Notes: a model not told the origin generated them from the sequence alone. 64,000 nucleotides of DNA from Bacillota bacterium (GCA_023434365.1 JAEYSV010000011.1:7997-71996); one strand, 5' to 3'. Counted from the first letter of the stretch, positions 1 to 9,168 are shown. Made by a program: numbers and translations.

Positions 1-411
1 ATGACTGCATTTACCATAAACCGCATTTTCTTTTGGAAATGGCTTTCGATTCGGTTTTTTCTTGATGAGAATCATTTTTTTGACAGCTTCTAAGGTCTCC
101 TTATTATCCACCCATATGAAAAGCCACATGCCGTCATGCAAAATTCTCGACTCGTTGTAGAGGTCAACAATATTGCGTGGAAACTCATCCTTTATAGCTT
201 CAAACTTCTCTCGTTCAGCTTTGCCAAAGATAATTTGAAAATCATAATGATCCTCATGTAAGTTAATAGACACTATTGTCTTCTTTCCCTGACGGAATCT
301 CAGGCAATTTATTTCATAGTACTTGCCCAGCACCTCATCGAGAACATACTTCCCTCGCATGAAGTGCATAACTTCTTCTTTGACTTTTTGCAATTCAGTT
401 CTTACAGTCAT
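1..411 (-). CDS. DUF3788-like protein, 3' end beyond window
   Basis: The reading frame starts at ATG 411 with an AGGAGG ribosome binding site just upstream and stays open for 137 codons to the window edge, so the C-terminus is missing here. The middle of the protein (a basic patch with RFRQGKKT, then FGKAEREKFEAIKDEF and LHDGMWLFIWV) resembles small DUF3788-type proteins, which are mostly about 130-150 residues, so only a few residues are probably lost. Function is unknown. It is followed 23 bases upstream by a VOC-family gene in the same direction. The family assignment is from memory of conserved patterns and is moderately sure. Confidence 0.7.
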   Translation of the reverse strand, partial: MTVRTELQKVKEEVMHFMRGKYVLDEVLGKYYEINCLRFRQGKKTIVSINLHEDHYDFQIIFGKAEREKFEAIKDEFPRNIVDLYNESRILHDGMWLFIWVDNKETLEAVKKMILIKKKPNRKPFPKENAVYGKCSH

Positions 412-434
412 TCGCAACCTCCTTTGTTAGCTTT

Positions 435-800
435 CTAAACAAAAAGACACCAGAATACACCAAATTTATCAATCAGAGAGAACATACATGGGCTATAATC
501 ACATGGCCCAATAGGAGCGTAAATAGTTGCTCCATCTTTCAACACTTCATAAGCTTTTTTGACATGAACTTCGCCCCCATCCCCAAAATGAAAACAAAAC
601 TGCATGGTATTTCCAATAACAAGATTCTCTGTAATCTCAGACACAGCTAATATTTGACCATAAGCATTTAACTCGGAGTGCATATATCCACCATTATCAT
701 CAGGATATAAACCAAGAATTTCAGCGTTAAACGCTTTTTGATAAAGACTCACGGCTTCGACGCTTCCCTTTACATATACTTGCATCATTGACCTTAACAT
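435..800 (-). CDS. VOC/PhnB-like (glyoxalase-fold) protein
   Basis: This 121-residue protein has the single-module layout of PhnB-like vicinal-oxygen-chelate proteins: an N-terminal strand followed by a helix with AVSLYQKAFNAEIL, and a C-terminal strand with GPCDYSPCMFSLIDKFGVFW. Such proteins form a metal-binding beta-alpha-beta cup and include resistance proteins and uncharacterised enzymes; the substrate cannot be read from sequence. An AGGGGG ribosome binding site stands 8 bases before ATG 800, which supports that start. A second VOC-type gene lies at 54505-54852. Confidence 0.85.
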   Translation of the reverse strand: MLRSMMQVYVKGSVEAVSLYQKAFNAEILGLYPDDNGGYMHSELNAYGQILAVSEITENLVIGNTMQFCFHFGDGGEVHVKKAYEVLKDGATIYAPIGPCDYSPCMFSLIDKFGVFWCLFV

Positions 801-935
801 ACTGTATACCCCCTAGAAATTCAAATTTATTAATGTATCTACGTATAATTGTCTTTTCGCATTTGCCACCGAAGCGAATATATCTTTCCTAACCCCTTCA
901 CTCATAAACATAATTGGAAGTTGCGAATTTTAAAT

Positions 936-1688
936 TTATGCTGTTGTAGCAATCAACGTAAACTCCCCAGGAATATTTTGATTTTTCCAAGCTGGATGTT
1001 CATCAAATTGTTTCACAATAAATCCATTTCTAATTACAGAATTTATTATTTCGCTTATTGTATATTTACGATAACTGCATAAAGGAATCTGCTTTCTGAT
1101 TTCTTCATCAAATGAGCTAGCATGAGCCATTTCGCCTTCAAAGACCTCTTCAGAAAAATAATCTTTCGATTGTAGCTCCACACCTTGTGTTGCTATAATT
1201 TTAGTAAATGGATGAAAATCACTACATATCATTTTCCCCCTGTTTTTCAGTAAAGAACGCATAACATTCATAAACTCGTCTATATCATGAAAATAATGTA
1301 GAATTCCACCTTCCATAAAAACAATATCAAATGATTTTGCATATTTGTTCATATCAATATCTAACACATCACAAACTTGATAATCTAACTTAACATTTGC
1401 CGATTCAGCTACCTCTAAAGCATATCTTTTATTATCTTCTGAAATATCAAATATAGTTACATCAGCACCTAAAACTGCCAATGGAACCGCTTTCTTTCCA
1501 CATGATCCGCATATATTTGCTACTCTTACGCCTTCATATCTATCAAAATAATTTGCATATTTTTTTAGTTGCCTAATAGGATTTTGTACATCCTCTTTTG
1601 CACGTTCTTGCGGTGTACAACTTTGGTACCAAAAATCATATGCATTAAATTCCCAAGCACGTTTATTTTGTTTACTATAATCAACCAT
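936..1688 (-). CDS. class I SAM-dependent methyltransferase
   Basis: The protein carries the Rossmann-type SAM-binding core: motif I is VANICGSCGKKAVPLAVLGADVT with an acidic residue at the end of strand 2 (TIFDIS), and DIVFMEGGILHYF is motif IV. The start was placed at ATG 1688, not at the upstream ATG 1763, because GGGGGG sits directly before 1688 and the extra 25 residues look like translated leader; this gives about 250 residues. The methyl acceptor is unknown. It is a separate family from the decayed methyltransferase pair at 7.5-8.8 kb. Confidence 0.85.
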   Translation of the reverse strand: MVDYSKQNKRAWEFNAYDFWYQSCTPQERAKEDVQNPIRQLKKYANYFDRYEGVRVANICGSCGKKAVPLAVLGADVTIFDISEDNKRYALEVAESANVKLDYQVCDVLDIDMNKYAKSFDIVFMEGGILHYFHDIDEFMNVMRSLLKNRGKMICSDFHPFTKIIATQGVELQSKDYFSEEVFEGEMAHASSFDEEIRKQIPLCSYRKYTISEIINSVIRNGFIVKQFDEHPAWKNQNIPGEFTLIATTA

Positions 1689-1800
1689 AATTCCCCCCAC
1701 AAATTCAATGTTTTTTATACTATCAATTCCCGAATTAATTATAATGGGAAGTCGCTTTGACATATCTTTCTTCTATTTTTAATCATGCAATATATGTGAC

Positions 1801-2640
1801 TTATCTCTTCGTTTGAAGGTTTCGTAATATTTCATGATAGCGCATCGTCGCCAATGCACTTGCTTCACCCTTTTTACAAAAAGAAAGCCCGGCTAGCTTC
1901 GGAACAATGCGCTCAACCACAATCTGCTCATCCACCATTTTGGATTCCAGAGTTTTCAGTGCTTCAAGGAACCGCCTGTCCTCCTTCGCCCGGTTGTAAA
2001 AGGATAAAACATAGACATAAACAAAAAGGTTATAGTTTCGGAAAGGATATTCGACCTGCATAAACAATGTGCCAATTCCATAGTGGCATGGACCAATAGG
2101 TTTCCTGATTGTCCAATGCTCCAACAAAAATTCCACGGCCTTGTCAAGCTTCGATTCACTGTTTAGATAATCGCTAAAGTGGAACGCATTTAAAGCGGTA
2201 AGCGTTGGAAAAGGATTCGAATACTCGGTTTCTGGCCCGTGGCCATAACTGAATTTATTACAGCGCCAACCGCCGTCTGTATACTGGCTATCTAGAAGAT
2301 GTTGATAAGTTTTTTGTATCCTGGCATCAAAAGCATATCCCAAGTGGCAAAGTGCATTAACGATGTGGATCGTATGGCACGGGTAAATAGAACCTTTAGG
2401 ATACATTTTGAAACGTCCATCTTCTTGCCAAGCACTAAAAAACAATTCGGCGGCTTCTATTAGCAGGGGATCAGTAGGCTCCATACCCAATTCCAACAGA
2501 TAAAGTACACATTCCAGAGTTGAGAACGGAGCTCCTTTCAACAAGCGTTTATCAGGAGTCGTCCACAAGTCTCCGCCATTATCGTATTTATGGGATAATA
2601 TAGCTTCCATATCTGATGTATACTGATTCAAAATTGGCAT
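1801..2640 (-). CDS. prenyltransferase/squalene-cyclase-repeat-like protein
   Basis: The 279-residue protein has repeated alpha-alpha units with signatures such as FFSAWQEDGRFKMY and LLDSQYTDGGWRCNKFSYG, spaced about 50 residues apart. This is the pattern of the alpha/alpha toroid shared by protein prenyltransferases, terpene cyclases and polysaccharide-processing enzymes. I do not see the catalytic DxDD motif of a squalene-hopene cyclase, so a cyclase role is not supported. ATG 2640 has AGGAGG 9 bases upstream. Substrate and role are unknown. Confidence 0.8.
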   Translation of the reverse strand: MPILNQYTSDMEAILSHKYDNGGDLWTTPDKRLLKGAPFSTLECVLYLLELGMEPTDPLLIEAAELFFSAWQEDGRFKMYPKGSIYPCHTIHIVNALCHLGYAFDARIQKTYQHLLDSQYTDGGWRCNKFSYGHGPETEYSNPFPTLTALNAFHFSDYLNSESKLDKAVEFLLEHWTIRKPIGPCHYGIGTLFMQVEYPFRNYNLFVYVYVLSFYNRAKEDRRFLEALKTLESKMVDEQIVVERIVPKLAGLSFCKKGEASALATMRYHEILRNLQTKR

Positions 2641-2873
2641 TCCTTTTACCTCCTGATGGTAGTTATGGAAATGATTTGTACTACTTTGATTTGATGATTG
2701 CTGATTACTGCATAATAAATATAATGGAATGTTTAAAAACTCCTCTATTACAATATTCTATATATACATAACATAATTTTTTTGACTTAAATATAATTAA
2801 TCATCTTACAAAATACAATATTGAGTAATAATTTCCGAATTTTTTTATATTATTATTACCAGGGGGTGACACA

Positions 2874-3194
2874 ATGAATAATTTATCTGAGAAGTTTACA
2901 CAAAAGGATTGTAAAATATTAAACGATAAACTTAATGTTGCAACTTGCCAAATAATTGAATTAGAACACATAATCAGTAAATTAGATGAAAGTGATATTT
3001 ACAAATTATTAATAGCATTTGACGGTATAAGCCGAACTGCTGGAATGCTTAATAGTATTTGTAATGAATTACTTGATGACAATTTCATTACAACTTCAGA
3101 TCCTATGTCATATATACACGGTAAAAGTGATCTTTCTTTTAAACTATTAGATGATTTATGTGCAAAATATTCACTTATACAATTTAACAATTAA
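2874..3194 (+). CDS. hypothetical small helical protein
   Basis: A 106-residue acidic, helix-rich protein on the plus strand, starting at ATG 2874 after an AGGGGGTG ribosome binding site. There is no signal peptide, membrane segment or recognisable motif. The gene stands alone, divergent from the gene at 1801-2640 and convergent with the FRG-domain gene, and a clear intrinsic terminator follows its stop codon by 7 bases. Upstream at 2782-2787 is TTGACT with TTACAA 18 bases downstream, a plausible weak promoter. I do not recognise the family. Confidence 0.7.
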   Translation: MNNLSEKFTQKDCKILNDKLNVATCQIIELEHIISKLDESDIYKLLIAFDGISRTAGMLNSICNELLDDNFITTSDPMSYIHGKSDLSFKLLDDLCAKYSLIQFNN

Positions 3195-3200
3195 GAATAG

Positions 3201-3232
3201 AAGCGAGTTTATTTTATTAAGCTCGCTTTTCA
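3201..3232 (+). terminator. intrinsic terminator
   Basis: An 11-bp stem (AAGCGAGTTTA at 3201-3211 with TAAGCTCGCTT at 3218-3228, one G-U pair) with a 6-base loop is followed by TTTTC. It lies directly after the stop of the gene at 2874-3194. Confidence 0.85.
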
Positions 3233-3361
3233 CTTTAAACATAATAATCGCTATCAAATTAACTTAATTTGACGTTGATTTACTCTACCTCTGATTTTAA
3301 GACCTCGCGTTGGATTAGCTTAAATACTTAATAAGTACATTTTTCTTTATGATGCAGATAA

Positions 3362-4267
3362 CTATAACCTTTCTACTGCTTCATTATAATCGAAGCGATA
3401 TTTTCTTTCTATATATTTACCGATTCCATCTAATCCTGGAAATAAAGTCTTATCATTTATACCCATTATATCTAGAGTTCTAAGTATTTCCTGCTTACGA
3501 TCATTATAAATTTCTATTTTCAATATAATACCCTGCTCTTGCATTTTCCTAAAAGTCCTTCCTCGGTTAGAGTCAGCATTTGAAAGTTGCATATAATTTT
3601 CCTCTGGAATCATTTCATCTAATGCCTCACATTTATTTCCCCAAACCATAAAATAACTGGACTGAGCACTCATACGAGTATCAACATAATGTGGTTGATA
3701 TATGATAGGATAATTAAGAATATGTTTATTATCTAACATTTGATTAATAATTTCTGACGATGTCATAGTATTGATAGTATCTTTATCAATTGTTTCCATA
3801 TTATTCTGTTCTGCAAATATTTGATAATTACTTATATTTAGGACCCAAACAGCGGGATTTTCCTCACCCTTTGCACAGCAAGCAAAAAAAAGCGCTACTA
3901 ACGGATTACCTGTCCAATCCATAAAACGTGTTGGAGCACCATAGTGTTGGGCATATTCTGCCCAACGATACAAATCTGAGTAAGGGATACTGTTTACAAT
4001 CCCTGATGCTTCAGCAATGAAATTTTTTAATATACTTTTTTCCGTTGCCCAAGCTGTATACTTGCGGTTTGGTATCTCCATGCCATGAATATTCGTCACA
4101 TGGTTTCGTAATATATTCGGCAATAAAGGATAACTCTTTTTACCTACTCCTCTAAAAACAAATTTTGGATGAACTGGTACATCGAAAAAGCCATATGTAT
4201 GATAACTATAAGATAATTCATCAATTATTTCTATAAAATTATGAACTCCTTTAATGATAGTTTCCAT
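3362..4267 (-). CDS. FRG-domain protein
   Basis: The 301-residue protein contains the defining FRG block (FVFRGVGKKSYPLLPNILRN, about residues 32-51) and the second conserved region WAEYAQHYGAPTRFMDWTGNP with LVALFFACC, where the aspartate and tryptophan are typical of FRG proteins. FRG domains are widespread in bacteria, often in defence or mobile islands, and their biochemical activity is not settled. ATG 4267 is preceded by GGAGGG. Two further genes of possible HEPN type follow upstream on the same strand, so this may be one accessory or defence cassette. Function beyond the domain is inferred only from context. Confidence 0.88.
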   Translation of the reverse strand: METIIKGVHNFIEIIDELSYSYHTYGFFDVPVHPKFVFRGVGKKSYPLLPNILRNHVTNIHGMEIPNRKYTAWATEKSILKNFIAEASGIVNSIPYSDLYRWAEYAQHYGAPTRFMDWTGNPLVALFFACCAKGEENPAVWVLNISNYQIFAEQNNMETIDKDTINTMTSSEIINQMLDNKHILNYPIIYQPHYVDTRMSAQSSYFMVWGNKCEALDEMIPEENYMQLSNADSNRGRTFRKMQEQGIILKIEIYNDRKQEILRTLDIMGINDKTLFPGLDGIGKYIERKYRFDYNEAVERL

Positions 4268-4339
4268 TATTGCAATCCCTCCTAGTTGCTTAATTTAAAT
4301 CTATCCTAATTAATCCCTCCTGCTAAATATAATGGGATG

Positions 4340-4891
4340 TTAATTATCATAAATAATACTTGCTGGAGATGAAGGAAGTCGATTCAAAATAAGTTGGATA
4401 AACTTTTCAAATCTTTCTACATCATCAAGAAATTCAATACCTGTTCCAATGTTCTTGTAGTTAAAAACATGTATTGCATTTCTTTGCATTTGTACTTTAC
4501 TTATCCAAATATCCCAGTTATCATTTATTTTCCAGAGAATGCCTCTACTAAAGATTTTTAAGTCTTCAAACCTCATTTGGTTAGGCTCAATAACATTACC
4601 GTTTTTTGTAGTTCTAGGGTTTCTTATGTAGTCTTCATAATATATACAATAGAAAAATTTTAACCAACATTCAACAAGAGCACCAAGGTTAGCTCTTGCT
4701 AGAATTAATTCACCATTTGTCATACATAACCCCTTACTACTCCAGATTTTCAAACAATGCGTAACTTCTACAATCCAATCAAGCATTGCCCCATCAAGTA
4801 GATTAGATGTAGAATCAGGTGCATAACCATAAGCATTCTTCCAATCATTCATTGTCATTTTCGTAATACTATAAATGTTCTCTATTCGCAT
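4340..4891 (-). CDS. hypothetical protein with RNAIH motif
   Basis: A 183-residue helical protein with no signal peptide or membrane segment. Near the C-terminus it has QMQRNAIHVFNYKNIGTG followed by a helix ending in NRLPSSP. The R-x3-H arrangement resembles the RNase motif of HEPN proteins, but the canonical spacing is R-x4-6-H, so a nuclease role is only a possibility. It sits between the FRG-domain gene and the next HEPN-like gene, all in one direction. ATG 4891 has GGGAG a few bases upstream. Confidence 0.7.
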   Translation of the reverse strand: MRIENIYSITKMTMNDWKNAYGYAPDSTSNLLDGAMLDWIVEVTHCLKIWSSKGLCMTNGELILARANLGALVECWLKFFYCIYYEDYIRNPRTTKNGNVIEPNQMRFEDLKIFSRGILWKINDNWDIWISKVQMQRNAIHVFNYKNIGTGIEFLDDVERFEKFIQLILNRLPSSPASIIYDN

Positions 4892-5046
4892 TAAAGTTCT
4901 CCCCTCAAACTTGCTCTATAAATACCATTATTATAATTCTATATACATATACAACGTAAATATAATGCGAAAATAGTCTGTTTTGGAAATTACTAGTAAT
5001 GATAATATTATTATTTTCCTTCTGGCTACCTTTTCAATGATAGGTA

Positions 5047-6024
5047 TTATCTTAATTCTTTTGTTCCAAACGCGGCTTCCATCTCTGCAAATGTAATTGA
5101 AGGCGTTAATGTTCCGCTTATTTGTATTTGTTCGGAATGAATTCTTTGATAATTAACTTTCGTTGGTTTGCATACATAAGTCTTATTTAACGTGTTTGCT
5201 TTGTCACATGGAGTTTCGCATGGCACGATAATTTGCTCATATTTTTCTTTAAGTATTCCTAAGTTCCAATGCTCAGAATCATCAATCACTTTTCCACAAG
5301 GCATTACGGTGGTAACTTCGAGTAAAATGAGATTATTGTTACGATACTCATACATTTCATCTACTATAACATTTAATAAGTCAATCAATTTATGGATATC
5401 CATTATAACAAAATTCAAGTTATCAAACGGATGCCTTGGAATCAAATATTCCTTTTGAGGTATAATTTTATCATTCACATTCCGATGAAAAACATAAGAG
5501 GATGTTACCTCAACAGAGTGTGTGAAAGAATTTCTTAAAGTTTCTCTAACCATTTTGTGATCATAACTGTTCAAACATTTTAATATACTATTGACTTTAG
5601 AACTACCAATTTTAGTTTTCTTATCCCTTAAAAACTTGAAAATACTAACATTGTCACTTTCAGAATATCCACACTCATAGAACTCATTAAGTAGTTGCCG
5701 GAACATATCCCAAAGGACTAAAATACGGTAAACAGCATCTTCAAGATAATATGAATATAGTCTTTTGTTTTCTGATTCTTCTAAAGGCCATGACATGACC
5801 ATAATATATTTCAAGCATTTTGTTAATGCATATTTTATGTTTACTATCACTTGATTTGAGCGTATAATCCATTCGATACAATTTCTAAAATGTAATATAT
5901 CATCTGTCAACTGAAATTGTTCTTCTTTGAATAACCTACATTCATTTAAGGTTTCTATCATTTCTAACTGCTCTTTTAAGTATTTAACTATTTGTTCATC
6001 ATTTTTGAATGTACTTATATCCAT
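5047..6024 (-). CDS. HEPN-like protein (Cthe_2314-type?)
   Basis: About 325 residues, mostly long helices. At about residues 176-192 it has VRETLRNSFTHSVEV, which contains the R-N-x-x-x-H (Rx4H) signature of HEPN RNases. The layout of an N-terminal helical region, the RNSFTH block and a C-terminal charged tail recalls the Cthe_2314-like HEPN family, though I cannot confirm this by search. The start was moved to ATG 6024, which has AAGGAG 6 bases upstream; the 29 residues before it look like translated leader. It lies upstream of the FRG gene pair. Confidence 0.72.
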   Translation of the reverse strand: MDISTFKNDEQIVKYLKEQLEMIETLNECRLFKEEQFQLTDDILHFRNCIEWIIRSNQVIVNIKYALTKCLKYIMVMSWPLEESENKRLYSYYLEDAVYRILVLWDMFRQLLNEFYECGYSESDNVSIFKFLRDKKTKIGSSKVNSILKCLNSYDHKMVRETLRNSFTHSVEVTSSYVFHRNVNDKIIPQKEYLIPRHPFDNLNFVIMDIHKLIDLLNVIVDEMYEYRNNNLILLEVTTVMPCGKVIDDSEHWNLGILKEKYEQIIVPCETPCDKANTLNKTYVCKPTKVNYQRIHSEQIQISGTLTPSITFAEMEAAFGTKELR

Positions 6025-6284
6025 AATTACTCCTTTAGTTGTACTTCCCATTATTGCTAAACCAAGAACCATTAACGTCAAACTACTGTCATTCAAATAT
6101 GCTAATCCCAAACCCTCTCATCTATAGTAACTCACTTTTCGCTCTCATTTCTTTTCTTAATACCATAATATTCCACCTCATGACAACAATCAAGACTTTT
6201 CCTGTTATTTATATACACATATAACCATCTATCATCACTATCAAATCATCATTACCTTCCTTATATACCCCACAAATCCCCATC

Positions 6285-6316
6285 AAAAAAAGATCCCAAT
6301 CAACCCCTTGGAATCT
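6285..6316 (-). terminator. intrinsic terminator after epimerase-like gene
   Basis: Read on the minus strand, AGATTCCAA (6316-6308) pairs with TTGGGATCT (6299-6291) as a 9-bp stem with one G-U pair, followed by a run of T. It lies about 60 bases after the stop at 6376. The rest of 6025-6375 holds nothing I can support. Confidence 0.7.
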
Positions 6317-6375
6317 CTCTTCTACCTACCACTATTCATTCTCATTTAACATCCCAACCTATACCCAAGACATCC

Positions 6376-6921
6376 TCACAAATTCACATCACTCTCCCCC
6401 AACCTCGGAGCCACCCTATCATGTTCAGCTAAAATCATCTCCCCAATCGGATATTTAATCCCTATTGCCGGATCGTTATATGCAATTTGTCTTGAGTAAC
6501 GTGGGTCAAATGGTTCGTCAAACCGCATTACATTGATTGTATTATCCTCCAAGGAGAGAAAAGCATGCCCAAATCCTTTCGGAATGTATATTTGCTTTCG
6601 ATTTTCGGCACTCAATTCCACACTAATCCAGTGCAGATAGGTCGGAGAGTCTTTGCGTAGGTCAACGGCATAATCGATTCCCCTGCCTTTAATACAGTAC
6701 AATAGCTTTGTTTGCGCTTTTGGATTGTTTTGAAAATGAATTCCATAAAGCGTCCCTGCTTTTTCAGAAACGTATGCTCGCTCCTCTAGATATTCGAAGT
6801 AGATGCCAGCCTGCTCTAATTCCTGTTTATTATGTATGGCGTACGAAAATCCTCTGTTATCGTATTTTTTCTCATATTCTATAACTTTTACTTCTTTAAG
6901 TTCAGTGCTTTTGACTATCAT
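6376..6921 (-). CDS. dTDP-4-dehydrorhamnose 3,5-epimerase-like protein
   Basis: The 181-residue protein follows the RmlC cupin pattern: VSEKAGTLYGIHFQNNPKAQTKLLYCIKGRGIDYAVDLRKDSPTY, then IYIPKGFGHAFLSLEDNTINVMRFDEPFDPRYSRQIAYNDPAIGI. In RmlC enzymes the first block carries the catalytic histidine in RGxHxQ; here the equivalent is YGIHFQ, and the second block carries the hallmark PxGFxHGF-like strand. The start is ATG 6921 with GGAGG upstream. There are no other rhamnose genes nearby, so it may act in another sugar or serve as an orphan epimerase. Confidence 0.85.
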   Translation of the reverse strand: MIVKSTELKEVKVIEYEKKYDNRGFSYAIHNKQELEQAGIYFEYLEERAYVSEKAGTLYGIHFQNNPKAQTKLLYCIKGRGIDYAVDLRKDSPTYLHWISVELSAENRKQIYIPKGFGHAFLSLEDNTINVMRFDEPFDPRYSRQIAYNDPAIGIKYPIGEMILAEHDRVAPRLGESDVNL

Positions 6922-6967
6922 AAAACACCTCCATTCCTGGCATTGCAAGTTTACATATATAAGTCGC

Positions 6968-7528
6968 TTACCACTCAACACTCATTGCGCATCTTTGGTT
7001 GCCCATTTTTATACTTTCTATTAGCTCAACCTTAACGTCTTTCTTAAAGACCTTCGTAAATAAGCTTTTTGTGTATCCCAAGGTGCAGTAACACCATGTT
7101 GGTGGTAGTGTTTCATCGACTCTCTTTACACAGCCGCAATAACATTCAGGATAACAAAATAAGAGCTTATGATCGGATAGGTATTCTAGACTGGCATAGT
7201 TTACGGTATCATTGAAACGGGTAACAAATTCTGAGATACTATTTGTCTTATCTAAGCATTTGAGCATGATTTTCGCTGTTGAATTACCATCATTACAGAT
7301 ACAATTTTCTCGAATTTGAATATTGGTGTTTTGATCATACTTCTCATCCAGATATTCAGAAGCTTCCTTTGCCCACTTAAACTTTCGGTTGTAATCTGCG
7401 CTTTTGGATAAAGGATACTTTTCCTCAAACTCCCTGGCCGCTTCTTCGCCTACTACTGTTTTTAAGCTTTCTACCATCCGAATCGAATGTGCATTACTAT
7501 TCTTTACCATATTCTTTGTCCTTTCCAT
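6968..7528 (-). CDS. cysteine-rich DUF6144-like protein
   Basis: A 186-residue protein whose C-terminal half has many cysteines: CICNDGN, FCYPECYCGCVKRVDETLPPTWCYCTLGYT and then KMGNQRCAMSV. This arrangement resembles DUF6144/amino-thiazoline-carboxylate-hydrolase-type proteins, which are common beside methyltransferases and regulators in clostridia; the reaction is unknown. It begins 3 bases after the stop of the neighbouring methyltransferase remnant and precedes the epimerase gene. Confidence 0.75.
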   Translation of the reverse strand: MERTKNMVKNSNAHSIRMVESLKTVVGEEAAREFEEKYPLSKSADYNRKFKWAKEASEYLDEKYDQNTNIQIRENCICNDGNSTAKIMLKCLDKTNSISEFVTRFNDTVNYASLEYLSDHKLLFCYPECYCGCVKRVDETLPPTWCYCTLGYTKSLFTKVFKKDVKVELIESIKMGNQRCAMSVEW

Positions 7529-7530
7529 AT

Positions 7531-8227
7531 TTATATTTCTTTTACTTTAAGTTCTGCTAAGGCGGCATGATGTAGCACCTCAAACTCCTCTGGCGCAAGC
7601 TGCTCCATTAATTTCATATGCTCTGCTTCCCAATTTGCAAGCTCTTCCTTAGTCAAAGACGCTCCCACTCCCCTACAGGCCTTCATACGGCCGTGCCATG
7701 TCTCCCTTGTAAATGGTACCAAAATATCATACTCCTCATGAGATACCATTTCGAAGGAGTCATATACACAGTCCGGTATCCGGATTGGTTGTCTGATTTG
7801 TCTGGCTCCACTCCAACCAGGGCTAAAAGCACTGGCAAGCGGTAATGACATCGAATATTTCATCAGGAAAATCCACCTCTTCTGTAGCTGCTACCATATA
7901 TGCAATATCCATATCATTTTCATAGGATAATCGTTTTGCCTGCTCAATTTGGTTCGCTGCTATGTCTGTTCCAATCCACTTTGCCCCATAATGATACATG
8001 TTTCTTGGTAGGACACCTGTCCCCGTGCCCAGATCTAAGACCTGCTGCTCCTTGATACAAAGATTTCTCTGCGCTATCTTTTCATAGAATTCTCTCGGAT
8101 AAATATCACGAAACTTTGCATAGTCCTCGGAAGTCCGACCCCAATCAAACGCCTTTCCTGCATCAATGTTATCATTTTTCATCTCCAATTTAACACCACC
8201 TTCAAAAGAACGCTTATATTTTGACAC
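7531..8227 (-). pseudogene. SAM methyltransferase with internal deletion (copy 1)
   Basis: The N-terminal half (to about 7845) is a good SAM methyltransferase start with VLDLGTGTGVLPRNMYHYGAKWIGTD and ends in VITACQCF followed at once by a TAG stop. The following bases, read one frame over, continue as SPGWSGARQIRQPIRIPDCVYDSFEMV and run to the stop at 7531. In intact relatives these two parts are separated by about 45-50 residues, including the KPDG-type strand and LPxED-x-IA-xASEEL. So the gene has lost an internal, frame-changing segment. The missing segment is still recognisable in the degraded second copy at 8447-8769. A natural start could be GTG 8227, or TTG/ATG near 8185. Confidence 0.85.
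8036..8206. repeat. 171-bp direct repeat, second copy at 8599-8769
   Basis: Positions 8036-8206 and 8599-8769 align without gaps at an offset of 563 bases, with only about a dozen substitutions. They encode the N-terminal part of the methyltransferase in both copies, so this is the trace of a tandem gene duplication. Confidence 0.92.
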
Positions 8228-8283
8228 ATATCCTAAGCATGCTACTCCTCAGAATAAATCCAATTCTCTTTTGTAGTTTTTTA

Positions 8284-8412
8284 CTACTTTTTTACCCAAT
8301 CCATTAAATTATCCCACTCATCTTTTATTCCTGTACCACCTACCCAATTGCCAATTAAAAGCAAAAGTGCATATACAAGAAATGCCAATAAAAACCGATA
8401 TTTTTTTCTCAT
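8284..8412 (-). CDS. 42-residue membrane peptide
   Basis: This frame starts at ATG 8412 behind a very strong GGGGAGGAAG ribosome binding site and encodes 42 residues: a basic N-terminus (MRKKYRF), one hydrophobic segment (LLAFLVYALLLLIG) and a hydrophilic tail ending in DWVKK. The layout fits a small single-pass membrane protein. It sits between the two decayed methyltransferase copies. Function is unknown. Confidence 0.6.
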   Translation of the reverse strand: MRKKYRFLLAFLVYALLLLIGNWVGGTGIKDEWDNLMDWVKK

Positions 8413-8446
8413 ATTTGCTTCCTCCCCGCACTTCCCATTATTCCGT

Positions 8447-8769
8447 TTACCTTCTTCTTGATAGTTCTAACCGTTCTGATGTACAATCAGCTATACTATA
8501 ATACCAGTTCTTCGCTTGCCCTGGCAATCTGATCTTCCAATGGCAACAGGCCATATATATTTGTATTAACCGCCCATTCTTATTTAACATTCTTGCAATA
8601 AGACCTGCTGCTCCTTGATACAAAGATTTCTCTGAGCGATCTTTTCATAGAATTCTCTCGGATAAATATCACGAAACTTTGCATAGTCCTTGGAAGTTCG
8701 ACCCCAATCAAATGCCTTTCCTGCATCAATGTTATCATTTTTTATCTCCAAATTAACACCACCATCAAA
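8447..8769 (-). pseudogene. degenerate second copy of the methyltransferase
   Basis: The first part (8769-8599) is nearly identical to the N-terminal coding part of copy 1. It is joined abruptly to a segment that reads ARMLNKNGRLIQIYMA and, after a frame change, LPLEDQIARASEELVL, i.e. the middle of a methyltransferase. The SAM-binding core between these parts is missing. The frame ends at the stop 8447-8449. Copy 2 therefore lost the core that copy 1 keeps, and keeps the middle that copy 1 lost. Confidence 0.8.
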
Positions 8770-9124
8770 TTGAGTATTTTAGTTTTCTTATAGCCTTTCT
8801 GCAGAGCTTTATTTCATAACGAAAATCCCTTTCTGGATTCCAGTTTTGCCTTTTATATTCTCTAAGACGTTTTCTAATTAATGGTATGGCTCTTCGTTCA
8901 TTTACCTCCATTAAAGCACTAATATAAAAGCAACTTTTGCTTGTCTTCAACTTTTCTAATAATAATTCTTTTGCAATTTCAAGTTCTTCACCTTGCAGTA
9001 CCGTAATCATAGTATATGGAATATCATCTCGTGCTCTTGCAACAGATGGGGATGTATCCTCTGATAAACACCAATAATAGAACTCTTGAAAATTGGATGA
9101 CAAATCATCATATGGACTATCCAT
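8765..9124 (-). CDS. hypothetical HEAT-like small protein
   Basis: A 119-residue protein starting at ATG 9124 with AAGGAGGA upstream. It is helix-rich; the block EIAKELLLEKLKTSKSCFYISALMEVNERRAIPLIRKRLREY has the look of two HEAT-type helical hairpins, so a protein-binding role is possible. Its stop codon overlaps the edge of the duplicated methyltransferase fragment. The family is not recognised. Confidence 0.72.
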   Translation of the reverse strand: MDSPYDDLSSNFQEFYYWCLSEDTSPSVARARDDIPYTMITVLQGEELEIAKELLLEKLKTSKSCFYISALMEVNERRAIPLIRKRLREYKRQNWNPERDFRYEIKLCRKAIRKLKYSI

Positions 9125-9168
9125 TATTCGTATCCTCCTTGTGACTGTTACAAAGCACTAGCTCCAAC

